A stretch of 15,220 bases of DNA from Bacteroidales bacterium (lineage in GTDB: Bacteria; Bacteroidota; Bacteroidia; Bacteroidales; Tenuifilaceae): contig WBUV01000027.1 of assembly GCA_008933525.1 (NCBI GenBank), positions 1 to 15,220 on the forward strand, given 5' to 3'. Shown in pieces: positions 1 through 5,237 of the stretch; position 1 is the stretch's first letter; each line of letters starts with the position of its first letter. Below the pieces are notes generated by a model. It did not search any database and was not told the origin of the DNA. It saw only the letters and a program-made list of their open reading frames with translations. A program made the position numbers and the translations under genes.

Positions 1-69
1 GCTTATATTCTTAAGGTTATGAACCCTAGCCCCTTTTATCGATATTACATTTTTATCCTGAACCGCCAT
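1..69 (-). CDS. uvrA: UvrA, excinuclease ABC subunit A (partial, N-terminus only)
   Basis: UvrA is the DNA-damage-recognition ATPase of nucleotide excision repair. Only the first 23 codons are in the window; the gene runs off the left edge on the minus strand. Reading leftward from the ATG at 69-67 gives MAVQDKN, then ISIKGARVHNLKNIS. The block I-x-GAR-x-HNLKNI is the characteristic start of UvrA, just before its first Walker A motif, which lies outside the window. A perfect TAnnTTTG promoter element sits 18 nt upstream of the ATG, which supports this start. The DUF1648 gene upstream on the same strand ends 93 nt earlier. The identification rests on a short stretch, but that stretch is highly typical of the family. 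Confidence 0.85.
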   Translation of the reverse strand, partial: MAVQDKNVISIKGARVHNLKNIS

Positions 70-87
70 TTGCCAAAAATTAACTTG

Positions 88-95
88 CAAAGATA
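88..95 (-). promoter_or_regulatory. Candidate -7 promoter element of uvrA (TATCTTTG)
   Basis: Read on the minus strand, the sequence is TATCTTTG, a perfect match to the Bacteroidota housekeeping -7 consensus TAnnTTTG. About 17 nt further upstream is a T-rich TTTT that could serve as a weak -33 element. Transcription would start about 12-15 nt before the uvrA ATG, giving a short leader. This suggests uvrA has its own promoter rather than depending only on readthrough from the DUF1648 gene. It is a motif match only. Confidence 0.5.
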
Positions 96-162
96 GCGGT
101 TATTGAGAGAATAAAATGATGGTTTTAGGTTAAAAAGATAGAATAAGGCGAAACACAAGCGA

Positions 163-693
163 TTATCTGAACCTATACATCTGGGCTATATAGTATATAA
201 TAGGTGCAATAATTATAGCCATTAAGAAAGGAATAAATAGGGTTGATAATTTTCCGAGACTCTGAATATTTCCCAAAGATACTTCTGACATGTATAGCGA
301 TATCAACAAAAACTCAACAACCAGACAAAGCTTTAGTGTTCTAATCATTTTTATACCTAAATAATACTGATTCCGAGCATTAGTTTCGGTTATCTTAAAT
401 GGATAGTTAAATATATGAGGCTTTTGGTTAAGTGTTGATAATATAATTACCACGATGGTGCTAATAGATGGAAGTAGGAATAATGTAACTTTTTGTTCGT
501 AATTGGTCGCCTCTCCTAATTCATTAAAGTGCGAAGGAATATTCTCCGGTAATTTGCCATAAATGACAATAGTATAAGTCCAGAAACCAAGAATTAATGC
601 CCAGATTATTGCTTCAACAATAATATCTGCCATGCTCATTTCAATTTTAATTACTGGTTGTTGTGGCTTTTTACTAAAATTTTTTGGGTTCAT
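163..693 (-). CDS. DUF1648 domain integral membrane protein
   Basis: The product is a small integral membrane protein of unknown biochemical role. With the start at 693 it has 176 residues and about four hydrophobic segments (roughly 25-45, 69-87, 118-136 and 148-170). After the first comes LPENIPSHFNELGEATNY (48-65), the LPxxIPxHFNxxGxxxxY signature of DUF1648. The family also occurs in SdpI-type immunity proteins, but this protein has only the DUF1648 part, so an immunity role cannot be claimed. The frame is open to an ATG at 714 (183 aa). I prefer 693 because a TAnnTTTG element at 722-729 would put the transcript start within a few bases of 714. The gene lies upstream of uvrA and diverges from the sigma-factor gene. 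Confidence 0.8.
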   Translation of the reverse strand: MNPKNFSKKPQQPVIKIEMSMADIIVEAIIWALILGFWTYTIVIYGKLPENIPSHFNELGEATNYEQKVTLFLLPSISTIVVIILSTLNQKPHIFNYPFKITETNARNQYYLGIKMIRTLKLCLVVEFLLISLYMSEVSLGNIQSLGKLSTLFIPFLMAIIIAPIIYYIAQMYRFR

Positions 694-721
694 AATTATG
701 GAATTTGGAAACATTTTGTAT

Positions 722-729
722 CAAAAGTA
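722..729 (-). promoter_or_regulatory. Candidate -7 element for the DUF1648 gene (TACTTTTG)
   Basis: The minus strand reads TACTTTTG, a perfect TAnnTTTG match, with TTG 17 nt upstream as a possible -33 element. Initiation would fall around 715-718, almost on the upstream ATG at 714. This favours the internal ATG at 693 as the true start. Not tested. Confidence 0.45.
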
Positions 730-863
730 TGTATAAAATACTAAAGCAATTTTGATTATTTCAGAAAAATTAGCTTACTTGGCACAATAAATGGTATAAT
801 AATACTACAAACACTTTAAACTGATCGCCTATAGATAGAAGCTCTACACGTTAACCAAAATAA

Positions 864-870
864 GAGGAGG
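864..870 (+). promoter_or_regulatory. Strong Shine-Dalgarno site deciding a GTG start
   Basis: The sequence GAGGAGG lies 5 nt before the GTG at 876. Strong Shine-Dalgarno sequences are uncommon in Bacteroidota, where A-rich leaders are usual. Here the site supports GTG 876 as the start: the nearby ATG at 880 is out of frame, and no in-frame start fits better. Confidence 0.7.
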
Positions 871-875
871 TTGCC

Positions 876-1469
876 GTGAATGCAAACCACACCACCGACC
901 AAGAGCTTCTGTCGGAAATCATCAATGGTAGTAATGCCGCGTTGGAGATGCTTATTAAGCGTCACGAAAGGAAAGTGTACACCTACATTTTAATGATGGT
1001 GCGCAAACCCCATTTGGCAGAAGACTTAATGCAGGAAACCTTTGTTAAGGTAATTCGCTCGTTAAAAGAAGGACGATACTCGGAGAACAACCGGTTCCAG
1101 TCCTGGTTAATGCGCATAGCGCATAATCTGGTGATTGACCATTTTCGTCATAACAAGCAGTACCGCGAGGTTTCCAACGAAGATTCACCTGTCGATTTAT
1201 TCAGTTCGCCTCGTTTTGCCGAAATGAACGTAGAGCAAACAATGGTGTTCGATAGGGTTTTGGATGAAGTTAGAATGCTTGTCGACAAATTACCCGATGA
1301 CCAGAAAGAGGTAATAATGCTCCGTTACTATGGCGATTTAAGTTTCAAGGAAATTGCGGAGTTAACTAACGTTAGCATTAATACAGCCTTGGGTCGAATG
1401 AGGTATGCATTAATAAATCTTCGGAAAACAGTAAAGGAGAAAAATTTAAGTCTTGAGTTTGGGTTTTAG
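876..1469 (+). CDS. ECF-type RNA polymerase sigma-70 family factor
   Basis: This 197-residue extracytoplasmic-function-type sigma factor directs RNA polymerase core to alternative promoters. Region 2 spans about residues 21-92, including the core-binding stretch AEDLMQETFVKV and the -10 recognition helix FQSWLMRIAHNLVIDHFR. An acidic linker follows, then region 4 at about 130-185, with LPDDQKEVIMLRYYGDLSFKEIAELTN and a C-terminal helix-turn-helix. Regions 1 and 3 are absent, as expected for the ECF class. The start is GTG, supported by the Shine-Dalgarno site at 864-870. No recognisable anti-sigma gene (zinc-finger or FecR-type) adjoins it; the next gene encodes a short protein of unknown role. 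There is no SusC/SusD neighbour, so a nutrient-uptake role is not suggested. Target promoters are unknown. Confidence 0.92.
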   Translation: MNANHTTDQELLSEIINGSNAALEMLIKRHERKVYTYILMMVRKPHLAEDLMQETFVKVIRSLKEGRYSENNRFQSWLMRIAHNLVIDHFRHNKQYREVSNEDSPVDLFSSPRFAEMNVEQTMVFDRVLDEVRMLVDKLPDDQKEVIMLRYYGDLSFKEIAELTNVSINTALGRMRYALINLRKTVKEKNLSLEFGF

Positions 1470-1474
1470 ATAGA

Positions 1475-1497
1475 ACACAAATCTGTTTGATTTGTGT
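1475..1497 (+). other. Perfect 9-bp hairpin after the sigma-factor gene
   Basis: ACACAAATC (1475-1483) pairs perfectly with GATTTGTGT (1489-1497) around the 5-nt loop TGTTT. It begins 5 nt after the sigma-factor stop. No U-tract follows, so it is not a standard terminator. It could be an attenuating or mRNA-stabilising 3' hairpin, or a remnant of an interspersed repeat. Its 3' arm contains the GTG at 1494 that would give the longest version of the next reading frame. Confidence 0.5.
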
Positions 1498-1577
1498 CAT
1501 CTGTGTACAATCTCTTTATAATTATTGCACTTTTTTATACAATAATTGGAAGTACATTTCCGTTATTGCAGAAAAAG

Positions 1578-1790
1578 ATGCCTATGAATAGAATCTACAC
1601 ACAATTACTTTACATCAGGAAAACATACAATAATGGGGACGGCTATAACAATCAGGAGGTAATTCAATTACCATTTCCTTTAACCAAAGAAATTCAACGG
1701 CTTAAATCCCTAATGAATGAGTTAGAGCGATTAACGCCTAAAATTCCTGATGATTCCGTTAAACTGATTATGGAAAAGCTAAATTTTTAA
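1578..1790 (+). CDS. Small protein of unknown function downstream of the sigma factor
   Basis: No known domain is recognised. From the ATG at 1578 the product is 70 residues, hydrophilic and probably helical, with the basic, tyrosine-rich start MNRIYTQLLYIRKTYNNGDG (from the second Met, 1584) and a C-terminal part rich in Leu, Glu and Lys ending IPDDSVKLIMEKLNF. The frame is open upstream to a GTG at 1494 (98 aa). That version would add a hydrophobic, membrane-segment-like N-terminus (about 20 residues), but its start lies inside a 9-bp hairpin. An A-rich stretch precedes ATG 1578, as is common in Bacteroidota, so I prefer the short form. The gene lies between the sigma factor and a strong terminator and is probably cotranscribed with sigma. 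A role in modulating sigma is possible but unsupported. Confidence 0.5.
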   Translation: MPMNRIYTQLLYIRKTYNNGDGYNNQEVIQLPFPLTKEIQRLKSLMNELERLTPKIPDDSVKLIMEKLNF

Positions 1791-1817
1791 AAACCGGAAA
1801 ATATTTTCCGGTTTTTT
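1789..1817 (+). terminator. Rho-independent terminator of the sigma-factor operon
   Basis: A perfect palindrome AAACCGGAAAAT/ATTTTCCGGTTT at 1791-1814 is followed by a T-run through 1817. It starts at the stop codon of the small protein. The T-run is separated by a single base from the CTTGAC that supplies the -33 region of the next promoter, so the two transcription units are packed tightly. Confidence 0.85.
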
Positions 1818-1818
1818 C

Positions 1819-1850
1819 TTGACTTTTCAAAAATTAAAATGATATATTTG
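1819..1850 (+). promoter_or_regulatory. Promoter of the SPFH-RHH operon
   Basis: TTG at 1819-1821 (-33) and TATATTTG at 1843-1850 (-7, a perfect TAnnTTTG) are separated by 21 nt. Initiation is expected near 1854-1857, about 20 nt before the ATG at 1878. The -7 element lies inside the palindrome at 1839-1870, so a protein bound there would block RNA polymerase. Confidence 0.65.
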
Positions 1851-1870
1851 TGATATCAAAACAATATCAT
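1839..1870 (+). promoter_or_regulatory. Nested 32-bp palindrome, probable operator over the promoter
   Basis: The pattern is ATGATAT (1839-1845), 5 nt, TGATATCA (1851-1858), 5 nt, ATATCAT (1864-1870). The outer arms are perfect reverse complements, and their midpoint (1854.5) coincides exactly with the midpoint of the central 8-bp palindrome. The result is four half-sites in one symmetric array, covering the -7 element and the expected transcript start. RHH repressors of the Arc/MetJ type bind such arrays as multiple dimers, and an RHH gene is the third gene of this operon, so autorepression is the simplest reading. The symmetry is observed; the identity of the binding protein is inferred. 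Confidence 0.6.
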
Positions 1871-1877
1871 TAAAATT

Positions 1878-2726
1878 ATGGAAAAAGAATTTCAACCAAA
1901 GTCAGGATACCTAATGTTTTTGGTATTCATTCTATCATTAGGTGCGGTTTTAACTGCAACTATAGTAACCGAAAACCCATTATTTGTAATAGGGTTTATT
2001 GTTATTCCACTAATTGCTCCTGGGTTTATTGTAATAAATCCTAACGAGTCGGCAGTGTTGGTCCTATTTGGAAAGTATGTAGGTACCATTCGAATAAATG
2101 GATTTTTCTGGACTAACCCATTTTACATTAAAAAGCGAATTTCGCTTAGAGCACGCAACTTTAATGGTGAACCTATTAAGGTTAACGATAAGGTTGGAAA
2201 TCCAATTATGATTGGATTAGTGTTAGTTTGGAAAGTTAACAATACTTTCAAAGCATCGTTTGATGTCGATCAGTACGAACATTTTGTTGTGGTTCAGAGC
2301 GATGCTGCTTTGCGTAAACTTGCAGGAATGTTCCCCTATGACAATTTTGAGCATGAAACCGATGAAATTACTCTTCGTTCCGGAGGAGAACAAGTTAACC
2401 AAAAATTAGAATTAGAACTTATTGAGCGCCTTAGCATGGCTGGTATTGAGGTGATTGAAGCGCGTATTAACTATATTGCATATGCTTCGGAAATTGCTGG
2501 TGCAATGCTGCGCCGTCAGCAGGCTACAGCTGTAGTTGCTGCACGTAGCAAAATTGTTGAAGGAGCTGTTGGTATGGTTCAAATGGCCCTAGATCAACTG
2601 GCCGATAAGCAAATTGTAGAACTCGATGAGGAGAAAAAGGCAGCCATGGTCAGCAACTTAATGGTTGTGCTTTGCTCCGAGGAATCTGCTCGCCCAATAA
2701 TTAATGCCGGAACACTTCATCAGTAA
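1878..2726 (+). CDS. SPFH/band-7 domain membrane protein
   Basis: This 282-residue member of the stomatin/prohibitin/flotillin/HflK-C superfamily forms membrane-anchored oligomers that organise membrane domains or proteases. Two hydrophobic segments (about 11-30 and 34-54) anchor it. The SPFH fold follows from about residue 55: NPNESAVLVLFGKYVGTIR, then ISLRARNFNGEPIKVNDKVGNPI and IGLVLVWKVNN, a long helical stretch, and ...GIEVIEARINYIAYASEIAGAMLRRQQATAV near 205-225. The Ala/Arg/Gln-rich AMLRRQQATAVVAAR motif is typical of the end of the domain. The C-terminal coiled coil is short, and no NfeD-type partner adjoins it. It is the first gene of a five-gene operon and ends 12 nt before the next gene. 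Transcription is probably controlled by the palindrome upstream. Confidence 0.88.
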   Translation: MEKEFQPKSGYLMFLVFILSLGAVLTATIVTENPLFVIGFIVIPLIAPGFIVINPNESAVLVLFGKYVGTIRINGFFWTNPFYIKKRISLRARNFNGEPIKVNDKVGNPIMIGLVLVWKVNNTFKASFDVDQYEHFVVVQSDAALRKLAGMFPYDNFEHETDEITLRSGGEQVNQKLELELIERLSMAGIEVIEARINYIAYASEIAGAMLRRQQATAVVAARSKIVEGAVGMVQMALDQLADKQIVELDEEKKAAMVSNLMVVLCSEESARPIINAGTLHQ

Positions 2727-2738
2727 TCTTTAAATAGA

Positions 2739-3338
2739 ATGGATATTTTTGATGAGTATAGAAAAATTGCTCTGAAGCGGGATTTTGAGTTTGGATCATC
2801 TATAGATGAAAGTAGTTTTATTATTCCAAGCGATAGAATGGTAAACAGAAAATATTGCTACTTGATAAAAGGGGACTTGATGTACTTTGCATCAGATTCC
2901 TATGCTGCCAGAGTTGGTTTGAGTAGCACTTTCTCAGGAATTTATACTCCAATTCAAAGTGTTTTAAAGGATTTTGAAGCCGAAATGTCCAAACATTTTT
3001 GGTTCGATTTTATAGCTGGAGGTTCACGAGTAAAAACGGGTAACTCATATATCGATAAGCATCTTAGAGTAAAAACGAATATGGCCAATTGCGTGTCGAT
3101 GCTAGTTGATGTTAGAGTAGTAGATTCTTACCTAAAACTTTGGGATAAATACTCTCCATTGAAAATAGTTGTAGGACCCAAGTATTTGCCATTTATAAAA
3201 GGTTTTGAAGACAAACTGGTTATTGGAGTTGAAGCAACTGAATGGATAAAACCTGAAAGGTTTGAAGTAAAATTCGATGATTTTAAGGAGTTACTTCTGG
3301 CAATGAAACGAAAAGTTGAAAAGAATTACGGTGACTAA
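2739..3338 (+). CDS. Unrecognised 199-aa protein between SPFH and RHH genes
   Basis: I do not recognise a family. The protein has no signal peptide or clear membrane segment and looks soluble, mixed alpha/beta. It begins MDIFDEYRKIALKRDF, has a middle region with AGGSRVKTGNSYIDKHLRVKTN and an isolated hydrophobic stretch CVSMLVDVRVVD, and ends with a basic helix (ELLLAMKRKVEKNYGD). The C-terminal third (KIVVGPKYLPFIKGF..KLVIGVEATEW) has the alternating strand pattern of a small alpha/beta domain and is faintly reminiscent of DUF3137-like proteins, but I cannot support that. It lies 12 nt after the SPFH stop and 30 nt before the RHH start, so it is cotranscribed and may act with the SPFH protein on the cytoplasmic side of the membrane. 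Confidence 0.75.
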   Translation: MDIFDEYRKIALKRDFEFGSSIDESSFIIPSDRMVNRKYCYLIKGDLMYFASDSYAARVGLSSTFSGIYTPIQSVLKDFEAEMSKHFWFDFIAGGSRVKTGNSYIDKHLRVKTNMANCVSMLVDVRVVDSYLKLWDKYSPLKIVVGPKYLPFIKGFEDKLVIGVEATEWIKPERFEVKFDDFKELLLAMKRKVEKNYGD

Positions 3339-3368
3339 TAGAGGTGGATGTAATACATGTGATTTGTT

Positions 3369-3572
3369 ATGTCGAAAAAAAAATCGTTTGTTCTGAGGAT
3401 TGACCCAGATAAGATGGATGCGCTGGAGAAATGGGCTGCGGACGAGTTCCGCAGCACCAACGGCCAGTTAGAGTGGATTATCGATCAGGCTCTTAAAAAG
3501 GCTGGCCGTTGGAAATCTCCCAAAAACCCCGATAATAACAACTTAAATGATCAAAAAAATGAAAATAGTTAG
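3369..3572 (+). CDS. Arc-like ribbon-helix-helix DNA-binding protein
   Basis: The product has 67 residues. It begins with a basic segment and the strand KSFVLRID (5-12), followed by helix A (PDKMDALEKWAADEF, 13-27), a turn STNGQ and helix B (LEWIIDQALKKAGR), which is the ribbon-helix-helix layout. The ALEKWAADEFRS..GQ.E..I..AL..AGR pattern is that of small Arc-family regulators commonly found in Bacteroidota and Firmicutes. The strand residues of a dimer would contact the DNA major groove. The C-terminal tail (about 48-67) is Asn- and Lys-rich and probably disordered. It is the third gene of the operon and the last 26 nt overlap the next reading frame. It is the obvious candidate repressor for the palindrome at 1839-1870. 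Arc/MetJ-type binding is family knowledge; the target is inference. Confidence 0.85.
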   Translation: MSKKKSFVLRIDPDKMDALEKWAADEFRSTNGQLEWIIDQALKKAGRWKSPKNPDNNNLNDQKNENS

Positions 3573-3774
3573 ATCCAAAAATCCATGTCCCAAGTGTGGT
3601 GGTAAGGATTTTGAACTTGGCGAAGCATACATTGCTGGTAGTATAATCACTAAGATTTTTAATATTCAGAATCGGAAATTCAGTTCGTTTACCTGCATGA
3701 AATGTAAATACACTGAGTTTTATCAAATACCGGCAAGTAAGGCGCTTAATGTTTTAGACTTCTTTGTAGGATAG
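3547..3774 (+). CDS. Small zinc-ribbon protein, DUF2082-like
   Basis: This 75-residue protein has two CxxC pairs, C14-P-K-C17-G and C50-M-K-C53, a four-cysteine zinc ribbon. Between and after them come the stretches GEAYIAGSIITKIFNIQNRKF and CKYTEFY, which match the pattern of the DUF2082 family (predicted nucleic-acid-binding Zn-ribbon proteins). Function is unknown in that family; nucleic-acid binding is only a prediction. The first ATG (3547) overlaps the RHH gene by 26 nt; a second ATG at 3559 would reduce this to 14 nt. The overlap indicates translational coupling with the RHH protein. The C-terminal tail ALNVLDFFVG is hydrophobic. The next gene starts 15 nt downstream. Confidence 0.82.
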   Translation: MIKKMKIVRSKNPCPKCGGKDFELGEAYIAGSIITKIFNIQNRKFSSFTCMKCKYTEFYQIPASKALNVLDFFVG

Positions 3775-3789
3775 ATTAAAAATTTAAAA

Positions 3790-5187
3790 ATGAAGAAAAA
3801 TATAGTTTTTGCACTTTTTCTGATTGTATCGAAAATTGCATTAGGTCAAAATATCGTTGGACAATGGAGTGGCTCGCTTGAAATTCAAGGGAATAAGTTG
3901 CCCATAGTGTTTAATATTGAAAAGAGCGACGATGGTTATAGAGCCACCATGGATAGTCCCAGTCAAGGGGCAAAGGGAATTCCAGTTGAAAAAGTGAGTT
4001 TGGATAATAACAAACTAGAAATAAAAATGCCTAAACTGCAAATTGAATATCAAGGAGCGTGCTTTGGCGATGAATTAATAATTGGGACATTTAAACAGGC
4101 TGGATTATCATTACCTCTAAATCTTACAAAATCCAAAACAGCCATAGTGATTAATCGGCCTCAGGAACCCAAGGAGCCATTTTCTTACCATTCCGAAGAA
4201 GTTAATTTTATCAACTCAAAGGAAAATTTAGTCCTTGCTGGTACGCTTTCTCTTCCTAAAAAGGATGGCTATTTCCCTGCTGTTATTCTTATTTCCGGAA
4301 GTGGACCACAGAATAGGAACGAGGAGGTTTTTGGGCATAAGCCATTTTTGGTTCTTGCCGATTATTTAACCCGTAATGGTATTGCAGTACTTAGGTTCGA
4401 TGATAGAGGAGTTGGTAAATCGACTGGTGATTTTAGCAAAGCAACCACTGCGAATTTTGCCACTGATGTTGAGGCCGCATTGGATTATTTGTTAAGCAGA
4501 AAGGAAATCAACTCGAAGAAAATAGGACTAATAGGACATAGTGAGGGAGGAATTATTGCCCCAATGGTTGCAGTTAACTCAAAAAATGTTAGTTTTATTG
4601 TTTTAATGGCCGGAACAGGTATTAATGGAGCAGAGCTGCTATTGATGCAGCAGGAATTAATTGGAAAGGCTTCAGGAGCAAGTGATGTCGATTTGCAGAA
4701 AACAAAGCTGATTAACCAGCAGGTTTTCGATAGGGTTTTAAAAATTAGCGATAACGATAAATTGAAGGTTGAGTTAACTGACTATCTTAAAAAGGTTATC
4801 AGCGAAAACCCAGAGATGAACGATGGAAAAACTTCCGAAAGTGAAATTATTGAAAAGCAGTTTAAGCAAATTCTTAATCCATGGATGCTTTACTTTTTAA
4901 GACATAACCCAGCGGATGTTTTGGAAAAAGTGAGTTGCCCTGTATTGGCTATTAATGGGGAAAAAGACTTGCAGGTACCTGCAGATGTTAATTTAAATGC
5001 TATAAAAAACGCATTAGATAAAGCACAAAACAAAATTGTTACTATAAAAAAATTCCCCAACCTGAATCATCTATTTCAGGAGTCTACAACTGGTTCACCA
5101 AGTGAATACGGAACTATTGAGCAAACAATATCCCCAGTGGTTTTGGTTGAAATTGGGAATTGGATAAAAAATTGGATTGAAAAGTAA
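3790..5187 (+). CDS. Secreted alpha/beta hydrolase (serine esterase/peptidase-like)
   Basis: The product has 465 residues. A signal peptide (1-19, ending IALG before Gln20) indicates export to the periplasm or beyond. Residues about 22-115 form a beta-rich N-terminal domain opening with GQWSGSLEIQGNKLPIVFNI, often seen in this exported subgroup. The alpha/beta hydrolase fold follows from about 135. LISGSGPQNRNE is the probable oxyanion-hole loop, and FDDRGVGKSTG is typical. The nucleophile is Ser251 in GHSEGG, the acid Asp393 in NGEKDLQVP, and the base His427 in NLNHLF, so the triad is complete. The family includes carboxylesterases related to Thermotoga EstD and S9-type peptidases; the substrate is not readable from the sequence. 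It is the last gene of the SPFH operon, 15 nt after the zinc-ribbon gene, and ends in a strong terminator. It may be a passenger rather than a functional partner. Confidence 0.88.
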   Translation: MKKNIVFALFLIVSKIALGQNIVGQWSGSLEIQGNKLPIVFNIEKSDDGYRATMDSPSQGAKGIPVEKVSLDNNKLEIKMPKLQIEYQGACFGDELIIGTFKQAGLSLPLNLTKSKTAIVINRPQEPKEPFSYHSEEVNFINSKENLVLAGTLSLPKKDGYFPAVILISGSGPQNRNEEVFGHKPFLVLADYLTRNGIAVLRFDDRGVGKSTGDFSKATTANFATDVEAALDYLLSRKEINSKKIGLIGHSEGGIIAPMVAVNSKNVSFIVLMAGTGINGAELLLMQQELIGKASGASDVDLQKTKLINQQVFDRVLKISDNDKLKVELTDYLKKVISENPEMNDGKTSESEIIEKQFKQILNPWMLYFLRHNPADVLEKVSCPVLAINGEKDLQVPADVNLNAIKNALDKAQNKIVTIKKFPNLNHLFQESTTGSPSEYGTIEQTISPVVLVEIGNWIKNWIEK

Positions 5188-5199
5188 AAAGTTAGCGTA

Positions 5200-5237
5200 A
5201 AACAAAAGAAGGGAGCATTTGCTCCCTTCTTTTGTTT
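5200..5237. terminator. Bidirectional terminator, 17-bp perfect stem
   Basis: AAACAAAAGAAGGGAGC (5200-5216) pairs perfectly with 5221-5237 around the loop ATTT. The A-rich and T-rich ends of the stem give a U-run in either direction. It lies between the convergent hydrolase and outer-membrane protein genes and overlaps the latter's stop codon by 2 nt. Confidence 0.88.

Noticed and set aside
163..693. SdpI-type immunity protein
   Set aside because: Only the DUF1648 region and four membrane segments are present; the additional SdpI domain and a toxin partner are not seen.
779..800. TTGGCA ... TATAAT as an E. coli-type sigma-70 promoter, or TGGCAC as a sigma-54 -24 box, for the sigma-factor gene
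   Set aside because: The spacer between TTGGCA and TATAAT is only 10 nt, there is no matching -12 TTGC(A/T) for sigma-54, and Bacteroidota use TTTG/TAnnTTTG promoters. No convincing promoter for the sigma gene is seen in the 715-875 gap.
1892..2089. Antisense reading frame within the SPFH gene
   Set aside because: It lies wholly inside a well-supported gene on the opposite strand and has no recognisable protein features.
3493..3726. Minus-strand reading frame across the RHH/zinc-ribbon junction
   Set aside because: It is opposite two genes with clear domain signatures and has no support of its own.
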